In this document: positions 10,094 through 22,661 of the stretch, piece by piece
Position numbering within the stretch: position 1 is the stretch's first letter
Layout of the letters: each line of letters starts with the position of its first letter
Assembly (NCBI GenBank): GCA_030848705.1
Contig: CM061243.1
Coordinates: 102,236,436 to 102,300,435 of the forward strand
From: Heracleum sosnowskyi
Lineage: Eukaryota > Streptophyta > Magnoliopsida > Apiales > Apiaceae
Direction of reading: 5' to 3'
DNA length: 64,000 bases
Program-made: the position numbers and the translations under genes
The notes under the pieces: generated by a model
Databases searched by the model: none
The model's input: the letters and a program-made list of their open reading frames with translations, nothing else
Told to the model about the DNA's origin: nothing

Positions 10094-12821
10094 GTTAGGT
10101 TACAGTCCTCAGAAACGATAGGAGATCGAGTCTTACAATACCCGTAATAATGATAAGAGCATCTGGAGCTCAAATTGAGTTCGTAGTCGGGTTAGAAGAC
10201 ATGACCCTGACTGTTTAAGATAAAGCCCGAGAAGGGACTTCTTCTGGGAAACCGTACTTAGGACTTCATGGTTAGTCACCTCGATTCGTATGAGTTATAG
10301 ATGGATGGGATTCTGAGATACCAGATCCCGAGGCCTTCGAGTAGGCATTTGATGATGCGTTTCCTGAGATGGACGAAGACCCGATAAAGGAAGATCCATA
10401 GGAGGATCTAGAGGAAGACCCCGTAGTGGGTCAAGGAAAGAATCTTGTAGAGGATGTGTTGATTGATAAAGATGTAGTATGTTACTTGAGGTCGTATAAT
10501 AAGACCGGACGAACCTTCAAGGGATAAATAAGTGACGAGACAAGAGTTTAAGGATCGTTCATGATACATCAAGAGGTATGACAAAGAAAATGGAGTAGAG
10601 TCTCCAAAGCAGAAGAGGTAGAGGCAGTATAGCCAGTATCAGTGGATTGATTCGACTTGTACGGAACCTGTTACTCGTAGTCGGTTATAGTTGCCCATAA
10701 GGAGGCGGCATACGTAAGAACCAAGATGTTCAGATTTTCACGAACGATTAAGGGTACTTAGTTGCCTAAGAATAGTGAAAGGAATTGTTTTGGCTATGAG
10801 GTTTCAATCCCCCACGACCAGCGATTCCACTGGAAATAGTGTCTGTTACATCATTGAGAGATTTTATTATCTCAAGGAAAATTTTGGGTATATGTACCAT
10901 GCAAATGTTATTGTAAGACAAGCACGCTAAGACGGAATCGAGAACGAGATTTGCCACCCTCAGGAAACCAGGAAGGACTTATGAGGATAGAACAGAAAGG
11001 TCGGAAATCAGATCCGAGCATTACTAGTAGGTAAATAGATTGATCAAGTTTCCCTGATTTTGGAAAGAAATTCAGCAGATTTTGGCAAACCTTGTCTTTC
11101 TGATTACCGGAGGATGTCACCAAAGAGAGTGGAAATCAGAGCAAACCCTGTGGATTGGGTAAGATAGCCGTTATAGGGGTTGGTGGACAGACCCTGATTG
11201 CTATAAGTGATTGTAAAGATTAAATGAGGAAGTTGAGATTGGACGGTAAAGGTGAAATATATTTAAGGACCAAGACGGACTGAGAAGTTCCGGGGTTGAC
11301 TTAAATGAAAAGGCTATTGTGCCAAAAGTGTTAAGCTTATGTAGCGCCCGGGATTGATATGGGAGAAGGAATATTGGATATAAGGATGATTGAAATAGAG
11401 ACCAGATTTAATCTTGTAGTTTCTAACGATCTTCCGGAGTACTGCCCAGTCGCCATGTGGAATTTTCATTGCTACGGGCGACAACGGTATCGAAGTCTTC
11501 TTATAGAACAGAACGCTTACTTGAGATGTTTGCGCCTAGTCGAATAGAATTCCCTGCAATTGCTAATGTTGATGGTTGAATTCTTAGCGACTATTATAAG
11601 TCGGCAATGATGTAAGTATCGAGCACCTTAGGGTGTGCCTGAAGATGAAAAGCTTTAGAATCGAACGATTATCCGTTAGAGGAGCCGACATAAAAGGCAT
11701 CCGTTGAGACCTTGGCAAACCTCCCCAATCTATGATCTATCTTGATCTCTCTCCAGGAAAGAATTCTGATAAAGGGTATATTTCCTCTTCGAAGTTGTTT
11801 TATAACCCTTGTGTTAAACCATATTCAGTTTCAATTGTGCCAGAGGCTATCACAATGTCTACTTTCAGGCTTTCGAAGCCCTGTCAAATGATGTTATTTA
11901 AGCTTTCACTTTTCTTCAAATAATGAATGACCCTATGGTGATACCTCACCACTTGTTTGTTAAGTACCAGTATCTTTTGGTTATTCTTTTCTTTGCGATT
12001 CTTTGGAAACCGCACCTTTGGAATATGTTCAATTTTAGTCCAAGGTATTCCTTTGAGAAATATTGTCGAAAGGCGATAATCATTAAATTGATCTCGAATT
12101 GCTTTCATACTTTTCAACTTCCACTGAGACGAACAACCCTATACTTATAGGGGCTACAAGGACTATCTGTCTGTGTGATAGAAGTCTGATGGGACGCCAT
12201 CACTTGTAAGTTGTGAAATACAAGAAGGCTAATTACCTTTAGTAATGTCTCAATCGAGGCACACAACGTTGAGTTCTTATGATCATGTTGATCTCTCGGT
12301 AAATTCTTTTACCTCCAATAAGGTTACTTTAAAACTCATAACCTTATGATCACCAGTGTGTGACGTTTTCCTTGATATGGGAGCTGTCTTTTCAAGGCCC
12401 CATGATATTGTTATCCTCGTTGAATTCTAAGGGGAGGCCAACCCGGTCAAATAAGTCAAAATTCGCTGATAGGAATTAGATTCGCAACGAAATCACCTAT
12501 GACAGGAGCGAATCCCTAAGACGAATAGACTGTTAGTGACGTATCGATGAAATTGGTTTATTCTCCCAAGGATATAATGATAATGGAAAGCGTGTCAATC
12601 GATATATGTGAAAGGAATAGCGATGTGCCATGAACTCCAGTGACAACGGTGTTAGATAGATGCCCTATAGTGGAATTGAGATTTTGGAGGATTTGTTTAC
12701 GAATGGGCACAACCTCTGGGTTAGCAAGATAAGTACTGACGATGGAGTCAGAGGGAGCTGGTATTGTGACTCATGAGAGATGCAGCGTGTGTTGTTTTAA
12801 AGGAATAATTTTCGGAAATAT
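10094..12821 (+). other. Leader and unidentified internal sequence of the Ty3 element
   Basis: No long frame. Near 10,330-10,450 the plus strand has repeated GAAGA(C/T)CC/GAGGA codons that could be the remains of an acidic N-terminal gag or leader region. The rest, including 11,730-12,420, was not recognised on either strand. It may be foreign sequence picked up by a non-autonomous element. Confidence 0.45.
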
Positions 12822-13060
12822 ATGGAGACCCGGATGAAAATGAAAGTTAAAGAGTTAAAACAAGAAACCATGACTGTGACCGAGTATGAGGCCAAGTTTT
12901 TCCGAGTTATCGAGGTTTGTTCCGGAGTTTGTGAACACAGAATAAAAGAAGCCAGTAGGTTTCAACCAGGGCTACCTCCAACCAGCAGCCCATTATCAGG
13001 ACCTTTAAATAGCAGGTGCCCTTCTATACTGTATAGACAGAACTAATGTATCGTTGTATA
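12822..13060 (+). pseudogene. Gag remnant of the Ty3 element
   Basis: The segment reading KVKELKQETMTVTEYEAKF and then a RFQPGLPP-like tail matches the retrotransposon gag signature (short run of Q/M-T-V-x-E-Y followed by a phenylalanine-rich stretch). About 74 residues remain of a domain normally well over 200. The zinc knuckle is missing. Confidence 0.75.
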
Positions 13061-13184
13061 TCAAGAAATTGCATGACAATTAAACCTTAAGGCCGAGACG
13101 CTGATGGAATAATTACAAGTAGAAATAGCCAATCGAGGGATTTTCCCATAAGACTGGTACATCCAGGTTGTGAACTAGAAATAT

Positions 13185-13300
13185 GAGGTCGACACTTTTG
13201 ATAGACCTGATCCCTTCAAGTTGGGAAAAGTGGATATTATAATAAGAATGGGTTGGTTGACACCCAATGGGGCCCAGACTGATTGTAAGGGAGAGAGAGT
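13185..13300 (+). pseudogene. Protease-RT linker remnant of the Ty3 element
   Basis: Codons read as DIIIRMGWLTPNGAQTDCKG, which is the Ty3 'DVILGMDWL...GAxIDCxG' stretch just after the aspartic protease. The protease active-site triad itself is not visible. Confidence 0.7.
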
Positions 13301-13529
13301 AATAAATAAAGAACGGAGACAGATTCAGAGATTCTTGAATATAGTTCAGACTAAGAAACTATTACGCCAGAGATACGAGGCTTAATTAGCTCTTATGGTT
13401 GACGCCAAGAAAAGAGGCACCAAGTATAGAGGAAACTACAATGGTTTTGGGAGATTTTACAAGATCTTAATGCGCTACCAAATATCGATTGGGATGACAT
13501 GAGAATGAATACCGAGTATTCAGAGTATA

Positions 13530-13910
13530 GTGGGAATGAAAGAGTTAGTGACTCAGTTACAAGAGTTGTTGTATAAGGATATGATAAGACCCAGTGTACC
13601 ACCGTGGAGAGCCCGGTGTTGTTGTAAGAGAGAAAGATTTTAGCACAAGATTATATATCGAACCTCGAGAGTTGTATGAGTTTGACATGGAGAATAGGTA
13701 CCCTTGTAAATGATTGTTTGATCAGCGGAAGAACGCTGTGTATTTCCAATTTATTTAAGAACTGGGTATCACCAGTTGGAAGTTAAATCAGAGGATATGC
13801 CCAAGACTGTGATTCGTACTAGGAATAGACACTTCGAGTTTTCAGCGAAGTTATTTTGGGTTAACTAATGCACCCACAAATTTTATGGAATGTAATGAAT
13901 TGGCTTTGAG
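13530..13910 (+). pseudogene. Reverse transcriptase remnant of the Ty3 element
   Basis: Readable scraps in several frames: MKELVTQLQELLYKDMIRPS followed by VPPWRA at 13,537-13,610, then LFDQRKNAVYFQF near 13,705-13,755, and FGLTNAPTNFMECNE near 13,855-13,900. These are in the canonical Ty3 RT order. The YxDD catalytic block is absent and stops separate every scrap. Confidence 0.8.
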
Positions 13911-13959
13911 TTACCCATGATAGTAGATAGCATGAGATGGAGAAATGGCTAGAATTGAC

Positions 13960-14470
13960 CTAGGATTATGACTGTGAGATACACTACCATCCGGGGAAGG
14001 CCAATGTGGTGGCCGATACCCTTACTTTAAAATGAGACATGGATGGATTCCGAATGATCGGGAATTAAAAGACGAGATTTTACACAACACCCAAGTTAGT
14101 CCAACAAACTAGAAAGACAAAAGATTTCACCAACAAGCGGCTAGTGACAACCAAGACAGACAGAGAAAGTATGCGGACTAAGCCCGCGAGTATAGAGATA
14201 GTACTGCTACTGATAAGCTAAATGGCAAGTTGATGAATGGTAAGCAAGTTTATGCTGGTGTATTTCTGTGCAAACAAGATAGAGAATATGAGGTTAAAGA
14301 TTCGTGATGCTAAAGGTATCTCCAGGGAAAGAATTAATGAGATTTGAAAAGAAAGGGAAGTGAGCCCGAGATTCATTGGGCCATCTGAGATTTAAGACGC
14401 GCCAGGAAGGTGGCCTACGAGCCAGCCTTACCCCCCCCAAACTTGTAGAATGGTCATAACGGGGTTCATG
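13960..14470 (+). pseudogene. RNase H end and integrase remnants of the Ty3 element
   Basis: At 13,985-14,035 the plus strand reads YHPGKANVVADTLTLK, the conserved Ty3 RNase H tail. Later scraps (14,060-14,180, around 14,305-14,400) resemble the integrase N-terminus and the 'MRFxKKGKxxPRFIGPFxI' module after the integrase core. The catalytic D,D-35-E core is missing. Confidence 0.65.
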
Positions 14471-14539
14471 TGTCAATGCTACGTCAGTATACTATAGATG
14501 CCCGGCATATGTAGAGTACGAGCACGTAGACATATAACC

Positions 14540-14716
14540 AGACTTGACCTATGTGGAGCAACCAATGGAAATTATAGATCGAAAGGAACAAGTACTCCGA
14601 AACAAGGTCATCAAACTAGCCAGAGTGGTATGGAGGAATCATAATGTGGAAGAATCAACTTGGGAGCTAGAGAGCGAGATGCTAGAAAGATATCCCCATT
14701 TGTTTTCAGAGTGATT
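14540..14716 (+). pseudogene. Integrase C-terminal tail of the Ty3 element
   Basis: Reads LTYVEQPMEIIDRKEQVLRN, then an NHNVEESTWELESEM-like stretch, ending PHLFSE and a stop. This matches the chromodomain-adjacent tail of Del/Tekay integrases ('...WRNHxVEEATWExExxM...YPHLF'). It is the best-kept coding stretch of the element and lies just before the purine tract. Confidence 0.8.
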
Positions 14717-14734
14717 CCGGGACGGAATCCTTTT

Positions 14735-14747
14735 AAGGAGGGGAGAC
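14735..14747 (+). promoter_or_regulatory. Polypurine tract of the Ty3 element
   Basis: AAGGAGGGGAGAC directly precedes the 3' LTR start (TGTAAGACCCC). Confidence 0.88.
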
Positions 14748-17700
14748 TGTAAGACCCCAGATTTTGGGTAGAATTAAAACTTTTATTATATGTTGATGTA
14801 AATATGGATAGTGGCAATGACTTTGAGAATCAAGTTATGAAATGAATATGAATTTCGGTTTTCAAACATTTTGAGAATAGTAAGAATGGACTGAACACAT
14901 AAATAAGAACAATCAATCTGGAAGATAAGAATACAATACTCCAGGGAAGGAAAGTATTTTTATGTCATCCAAATCAATATCTGGAATACATCCGACAACT
15001 CCGTAAACAAGATAGCGTACGCCCGAGAAATCACTAGAACGTTTTCTAAGTGCAAAGAGTAAAGAGAAAATAGATCAGGAATATTGGAACGGATTTTGAT
15101 CCAAAGGATTATAGAAAAACCACTGATGAATAGTAACTCTTCATTTAAAAGTTTTTCAGACCACCCTATATGCGGGACGATATAATAAACTTTCAAAGTC
15201 GCATTAGTGATCTACGATGGAAATAAAAGAATGCAGAAGCTGTCAGAATCGGAAAAATAGCATTTTTCGTTTTCTCCGAAATTTCACCAAAAACGGACTA
15301 AATAATTATTATTTGAAGATATTTAAGGATTTAAATTATTAATTCTATGGATATGGATTTGATAAATGAATTAGAAGTATCGAGAACGATTTCGGTAAAA
15401 TACCTCGATAGAACCCTCGAGAAACCTTGCGAGCGTTCTACGAAATTAAACGAACCAGAAAAGCTACTTTATTCCAAGCCAATGCATGCTTGCCAAGTGT
15501 CAAGACAAGAAGAGACCAAGGGTGATGACTCACCACATTGGATAAATATCAAGTAATTAAACAAGATAAGAAGAAAAAGAAAAAGGAAGAGAAATTCGGG
15601 AGAGAAATGAGAAGAAAAATGGGAGAGAAAGAAATGATCATAACTTGAGATTCCGTGGTCCGTTTTTGGCGTTCTACCACTCAAATCGAAGCTCTCGAGA
15701 AGCCCGACGTAACCATGGTAAGCAATCACCTCAACTCCGTGATTTACCCCTTCGATTCAGTGATTAACAGTTGGAGAAGATGATGAATAGTAACTTGTAT
15801 CTTGTTTTGTTTTGTTTTGATAATGAGTTTGTAGCTTCCAAAGGTTGTATTAAGCAAGAATCTAAGGCTACATCAGGAGTATGGCAGAAAGCAAGCTTGG
15901 AGGAGGTATAATTTTGAAACCCTTGAATTATTATAAGGATTATGGATGATTAATGGTGTTATGCATGATTATAGCCTTAGTTGTTATGATTGGGTTTTGA
16001 TTTAAGTGATAATGAGTTATATGAACGGAAAGGCATTGCTTGGCCTCAGTTCTATGATATATAAGATGTATGTGTTATGTGGAGCGATCGTTATGTATTT
16101 TGGATGATTTGAAATTTGGGAATATCCGAGTTATAGCCGTCGTAATGCCCAAATTTTTACCTACTGATTGGTTCTCTGTTTTTCCTCTGTTAGAGCTCGA
16201 CCCTTGAGTCCTACTGCCCATGATTGTGTAGTTTATGTTATAAGCTTCGTAATGATATGTGATTCGCCTAATTTGGCCGAATGGTTTAAGAGTTATGCTA
16301 GTTTTAGTAATCGTGGTTCAAAAGGTTGCATCGCAGAAATGTAACTACTTTGATGCTAAGTCAAAGACCTCTAAGAGTCGAATCCAAATGTGAAACTTTG
16401 GGATATAATGCTAAGGACAGTTAGCAAGCCTTGTGCGAAGATTTCGAATCAAAAAGATTATTAGTTGATTTTATAAAAATGTTTTAGCCGAGGTTGCGCA
16501 AGTGTAAATTCACTGAAAACAAGACTTAGAACCAAGGTTCCAAATGGTTAAGTATAACTTGGATTTGAGGATGGATTTCGAACCAAACTTATGATATAAG
16601 TATTTGATGAATAACATGGATTTAGTATGACGTTAGAGCAAGCAAGTAATGCCTTGGTTGTGTTTCGTTTATGTGTTTAAGCATTGAGTACAAGTGGATT
16701 ATCCAGGGGATTAATCGTACGTTTTCTTTGACTTTGTCTAGATTGTCCGGCATCGTCGCGAACCCCTATCACTTCTCGAGCATCAAGCAAGTTTACTAAA
16801 CCTTACTCTATTATTCAGAGTATGTATATTTTCCAATGGTCAATACTTGTGTGTTCCCAATTTATATACCAAATCTTTGTTGCAAGTTTTCTAAATCTAT
16901 AATTTGAAGTATTGATTATATATTACTGCTTTTGCCATGTGTGGAGTTATACAGTTTTGCGATACATGTTATATATTGTATAAAATAGAATTTGATTTTG
17001 GTTTATATACGAGCTTTGAGATAATGTACTTATGAACCGGTATACCCTGTAGCTCTAGAGATAAGAGCATACTTCTTGTTTTCGACTCTAGACCGGGAGT
17101 CAGTATTTTGAGATATAGAGATAGCCGTGGAAATCCGGAGGGATTCCAGCGGCAGTGTACTAATTATTTTGAGGACTGCTATTATTAAACATTAATTATA
17201 TTTCTAGAAAGTATTAATTACCTGGAAATGATTTGAGGAATGTTATTTGAATATTACTTCATTCGAAGGTTATTACTTGGAAATGATTTGAGTATGGGCT
17301 TCTAAGCTAGATCTGGGATATCAGCTATAAGCCAGGATTTTATATTTGCCCTAGGATAAGGGCGTGTGATTTTCTTGAAAAATCGGAATTGATTATATTT
17401 TGTATATGTTAAAGGTTATTTTCCGATAAAGATATCGGGTAACTGTTATTCGAGGGTTAATTATTTTATTTAAGGAATATTATTTATGAATATTCATTTG
17501 AGGATTATTGACTTTAAGAATATTATTTATTAATATTCATTTTAAGAATATTATTTATTAATATTCATTTGAGGATTATCGACTTACAGAATATTATTTA
17601 TATTCATTTGAGGATTATTGACTTAAAGGATATTACTTTCATTTGAGGATTACTGACTTTAAGAATATTATTGTGAATATTCATCTGAGGATTATTTAAT

Positions 17701-19537
17701 GAATATTATTTTGAATATTCATTTGAAGATTGATTATTTATTTAATGAATATTATTTTCAAATATTCATTTAAGGATTATTGATTTAATGAATATTATTT
17801 TCAAATATTCATTTAAGGTTTACTCATTTAATAAATACGATTGATTATTTTCAAATCAAAAAGAGGTTCCCAAAACATTGTTTTTCCATTTGAATCTGTC
17901 TTTTAAGAAGATTCAAAGGCTCGCTCAACTATCAAAAATATGGGAAACCTGATTTAAGTAACTACTACTCTTTTTTTAAACTCTCAATTCAAAAACTGTC
18001 AAGGGACAGATATTTTCTTGGAGCAATTTAATTGCTGTCAGTCAAATATTGTGTTACCACCTCAATGATCGAGGGGTAAATTCATGGAACAAGTCGATAT
18101 CCATTAACAAGGATAGCTTGGGAAATATTGGAGAATCTTCCTTTCCAACCTAGATATAACTACTTAGTGGAGTCGTATCAACAAGTGTTACACTTGGGGA
18201 AAGGAGGACGATCTTTACGTTTCAGAGTCATGGATTTCATCTGAACTAGGAGTGGTGTAAGTGGTCTAGTTGCGCGGACCCATCCAATTTTTATTGCCCC
18301 AAATGGGCCGGGAGGTCACAGTAAGGCGGTAGACAATGTCAGGCTGTCGTGATTCTTCCATCTACATGTAGAAAACTATTTGAGCGGTGCGACCTGCTAC
18401 TGATCATAGCAAGGTTAGGCACAGCGGGCGCGGTAGCAACTCCGGTATTGGTTCATCATCCAATTTGGATATTCCTGCAACATGTATTGGGGTGAAGAAC
18501 CAAACTTGTTGGCAGGGGGTCGAAAAGTGTTTGGGAATGAAGTGACAACAAATTCATGCAACTTCATCTTTTATTCTATAAGTTATGACTCTGGTAAAAA
18601 CCTGATTAAGGATATATATGCCTAAGTGGATTTTGGGTTACGGAAATGTTATATTAATTTTCCTCGTAACTTCCTCTTTTATATCATATGACTCTGTGGA
18701 TACCTTACATAACATGAGTTATGGTAAGGGAGTTGTTTATACTGAATCATCTTATAACTTCTTTTAAGTTATGTGTTGATATTCTGCTTACATAGCAGAT
18801 ATTTTTGGAAGAGTTATATTGGTTTACTTTGAAACCTTATCTTTTATATTATACTAGAACTTTGTTCATAATATAGCAAAAGCTTGCAGAAATATTATGA
18901 AATGATATTTGAAGTACATTAATGGTACTGTTTTGGGAATACATTCCGATAAGGAAATACTTTCAGTATCGAGATATTTTGACAAATTATTGTCTTATAC
19001 CCGCTTTATTCTGGGTTGAGTTAAAGGCAGGATCATGCCATATTTTTATTACCTTGCTGAGCTATCGCTCACTCTTGCTATTGTTTTATATATATTATAT
19101 AGCAGCGACGCAGGATGCCAATGGGACGGCACATACCCCGCAAGGCGTTTCCATAAACCGTTTTTAGCAGTGATCCCGGGAGTAGTACGAACCAATCGAA
19201 TCAGTCTACGGCTTTGGTATTCAACTCATGTATAGACAGGAATGGTATAAGAGGATTGTGAGCATCAGAAGGCTAAGTTGGTAATGTAACAATACTTAGA
19301 AATTGTATCAGTAACAGATTCAAAAGACATTTGGGTATTGTAATAAAGGTTATTTATTCCGCAATTGTTGTATTGTGTCGTTTCTGAGACTCTAACCTGT
19401 GTGTGTGCGTGTGTGAGACCTATGTTGTGGGGTCATGAACATGTAAATTATGAATGGTGTGAGTATTACAGGTAAGGCAAGGAGTACATGGATTGTGACA
19501 ACCCTAAATCCCTGACCCCGGATTTGGGGCTGTTACA
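14748..19537 (+). repeat. 3' LTR of the Ty3 element (4.8 kb)
   Basis: 4,790 bp, identical ends to the 5' LTR. The 12-bp length difference is fully explained by loss of one copy of a gcaagt...gcaagt direct repeat. It is followed at once by GATTA and copy A pol. Confidence 0.93.
17470..17835. repeat. AT-rich degenerate tandem repeat in the 3' LTR
   Basis: Same array as 8,010-8,375 with no length difference seen, built on aatattattt / aatattcatt units. Confidence 0.8.
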
Positions 19538-22500
19538 GATTATCACAGTAAATAGGTATTTTAGAGTACCTTAACCCATAGTCCAGCAATTGATTCTTCA
19601 TCCATAAAATCTGTGCACAACAGCTACCAACAGCTATATACTCTACTTCTGTTGTGGATGTGGAAATTGATTTCTGTTTCTTGCTGTACCAAGAAACTAA
19701 TCTGTCACCTAAAAATTGACAGCTTCCACTTGTGCTTTTTCTGTCTATCTTACAGCCTGCAAAGTCTGCATCAGAGTAACCAATTAAGTTAAACTCCGAT
19801 TCTCTAGGATACCACAAACCAAGAGTTATGGTTCCTTTGAGATATTTGAAAATCCTTTTTACAGCTGTTAGATGTGGCTCTCTGGGGTCTGCTTGAAATC
19901 TTGCACAAAGAAATGTTGCATACATGATATCAGGTCTGTTTGCAGTGAGATAAAGAAGAGACCCTATCATCCCTCTATAGTTTGTCATATCTACTGAGGC
20001 TCCTGTGTCTTTGTCTAGCTTTGTTGCAGTAGCCATGGGAGTTGTAGCAGATGAACTATCAAGCATACCAAATTTCTTGAGAAGATTTCTGGTATATTTT
20101 GCTTGATTGATGAAAATCCCATCATCTGTTTGCTTGACCTGTAAGCCTAGAAAATAACTAAGCTCTCCCATCATACTCATTTGATACCTTGACTGCATAA
20201 GCTTGGCAAATTTCTTACAGAGTTTGTCATTAGTAGACCCAAAAATTATGTCATCCACATAGATTTGAACTAATAGCGAGTCATCACCAGAATTAAAATA
20301 GAACAAGGTTTTGTCAATTGTACCTCTAGTGAACCCACTTTCTAAAAGAAATTGAGCCAGAGTTTCATACCATGCTCTAGGTGCCTGCTTTAGTCCATAT
20401 AATGCCTTATCAAGCCTGTAGACATAATCTGGATGTTTGGGATCTACAAACCCTGGTGGTTGTTCAACAAATACTTCTTCTTCAAGTTTCCCATTGAGAA
20501 AAGCACTTTTCACATCCATCTGAAAGACTTTAAACTTTTTGTGAGCAGCATAGGCCAGAAAAATCCTTATTGCCTCCAATCTTGCAACTGGAGCAAAGGT
20601 TTCATCATAGTCAATTCCTTCCTGCTGTGAATAGCCTTTTGCCACAAGTCTAGCCTTATTCCTTGTAATCACTCCATCACTGTCTGTTTTGTTTCTGAAA
20701 ACCCACTTTGTACCAACAATAGATCTGTTCTTTGGTCTTGGTACAAGTGTCCAGACTTCATTCCTCTCAAATTCATTTAACTCCTCTTGCATTGCTGTTA
20801 TCCAGTTAGCATCTTGAAGAGCTTCTTCCAATTTCTTGGGCTCTGTTTGAGATAAGAATGCATGAAACAGACATTCATTATTTGTAGCACTTATAGTTCT
20901 TACATTAGCTTCTGGATCTCCAATTATCAAGTCAGGTGTATGAGCTTGTGTCCACCTTCTTGCTGTTGGTAATTGGCTTCTACTATCAGTATTAGATCCT
21001 CCCCCTTGATCCATGCTCTCCTGATTTTCTTCTTGACCATTTGCATTCTCTGAGGCTCCCCCTGAATTTGACTGTTCAGTATTTGAACTTTCAGAGTTTG
21101 ACTCAGAGTTTCTGTTTGATTCTTCATTTGACTCTCTTTCAGAATTTGAGTCATCACTTTGAGAAGTTTCTGAAGTTTCTTCACGCTCCCCCTCAACTGG
21201 TTCTCTATTTTGAAGAGTTTCTTCAGTGTTTACCAGTAGAGGATCAGAGTATGCTTCGTCAGAGTTTGTTGTATTTGCTTCATCAGAGTTTACATCATCA
21301 GAGTTTAAATCTTCATTTTCAAAGCGAAGTTGATCATGATATTCTTCATCTTCTATTCCAGTTATTTTCTTGTCATCAAATGACACATGTATAGATTCCA
21401 TGATCACTTTAGTTCTTAGATTGTAGACTCTGAATGCTTTAGTTGATAGTGGGTATCCAACAAAAATTCCTTCATCAGCTTTTAAGTCAAACTTGGTCAA
21501 TTGTTCAGGATGAGTTTTCAACACAAAACACTTGCATCCAAAAATATGAAAATATTTCAAATTTGGCTTCTTATTCTTCACAATCTCATATGGTGTTTTC
21601 CCATGCTTGTTGATCAGTGTAGCATTTTGAGTAAAACAAGATGTTTGAACAGCTTCTGCCCAGAAATAAGTTGGCAATTTTGCTTCATCAAGCATTGTTC
21701 TGGCAGCTTCGATTAGGGTTCTGTTCTTTCTTTCAACTACACCATTTTGCTGTGGAGTTCCAGGTGCAGAAATTTTTTGCTTCACTCCTCTTTCCTTGTA
21801 GAAAGCTTCCATTTCAGAATTTCTGAATTCAGTACGATTATCACTTCTTAGAATTTTCACTTTGTACTGTGATCCTTTGTCCAGTAATTTTACATGATCC
21901 ATTAGTATTGAGGCAGTTTCATCCTTTTTTGCTAAGAAGTACACCCAAGTGTACCTAGTGTACTCATCAACAATGACTAGAGCATATTTCTTTCTGCCCA
22001 ATGACATTATATTTACTGGACCAAAAAGATCAACATGTAGAAGATAATAAGGTTCCACAACTGAAGATTCAGATTTACTCTTGAAAGATGACTTCCTTTG
22101 CTTGGCCTTTTGACAAGAATCACATAGACCATCTAAGCTAAGTATTGACTTTGGAAGTCCTCTTACAAGATCTTTTCGAATCAGCTCATTGATGTTGTTC
22201 AAGTTTAGATGAGAGAGCTTCTTATGCCATTTCCAACTCTCTTTATTTGACATTCTTGCAGATAGACACACAGTTTTCCTTCAGAGTTTGTTACCAAACT
22301 TGCTTCATAGATGTTATTGTGCCTGTGTCCAACTAGAACAACTTTCCCTGTAGATTTGCTGATAACTTCACAATGTTCAGTATGAAAATCTACATGGTAT
22401 CCTCTGTCACAGATTTGACTCACAGAAAGCAGATTATGCTTGAGTCCTGAGACTAGAGCTACATTTTTGATGATGACACTTCCAAGATTGATATTGCCAT

Positions 22501-22648
22501 ATCCCAGAGTACATCCTATGTTGCCATCTCCATAGGAAACTTTTGGGCCAGCTTTTTCCTTATAGTTTGATAACAGGACTTTATTTCCAGTCATATGTCC
22601 TGAGCATCCACTGTCCAAGATAAGTGTGCTCTCTTTTATGCCCTGCAA
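19533..22648 (-). pseudogene. Pol polyprotein of SIRE copy A: protease, integrase, RT, RNase H
   Basis: Minus-strand pol. Segment 22,648-22,275 has the protease motif LDSGCSGHMTGN. The frame then shifts by one (a T run of four, five expected, near 22,275) and continues open for 912 residues from 22,271. Visible: zinc-binding HKKLSHLN...CDSCQKAKQ; integrase HVDLFGPV, RSDNRTEF (Gly to Arg next to the second Asp region) and PQQNGVVERKNR; an acidic, serine/asparagine-rich linker; RT with MDVKSAFLNGKLEEEVFVEQ and YVDDIIFGS; RNase H with SDADFAGCKIDRKSTSG. The frame is cut at CDN by the Ty3 insertion and resumes at 5,270. The protein would cut, integrate and copy the element's RNA if intact. Confidence 0.92.
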
Positions 22649-22661
22649 TCACAAACAATCA

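Larger units (their letters stand above)
5276..19537 (+). mobile_element. Tekay/Del-like Ty3 retrotransposon with giant LTRs, coding-dead
   Basis: LTRs 5,276-10,077 (4,802 bp) and 14,748-19,537 (4,790 bp), 5-bp duplication GATTA at 5,271-5,275 and 19,538-19,542. Starts TGTAAGACCCC and ends GGCTGTTACA. Primer site at 10,082 and purine tract at 14,735. The 4.67-kb internal part keeps only scraps of gag, protease, RT, RNase H and integrase in canonical Ty3 order, all with stops and deletions. LTR start, very long LTRs and the integrase tail resemble the Tekay/Del chromovirus clade; the clade is inferred. It inserted into RNase H of SIRE copy A. Confidence 0.93.

Noticed and set aside
20433..21826. 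Plus-strand frames opposite SIRE pol
   Set aside because: Antisense shadows of a well-supported minus-strand pol frame.
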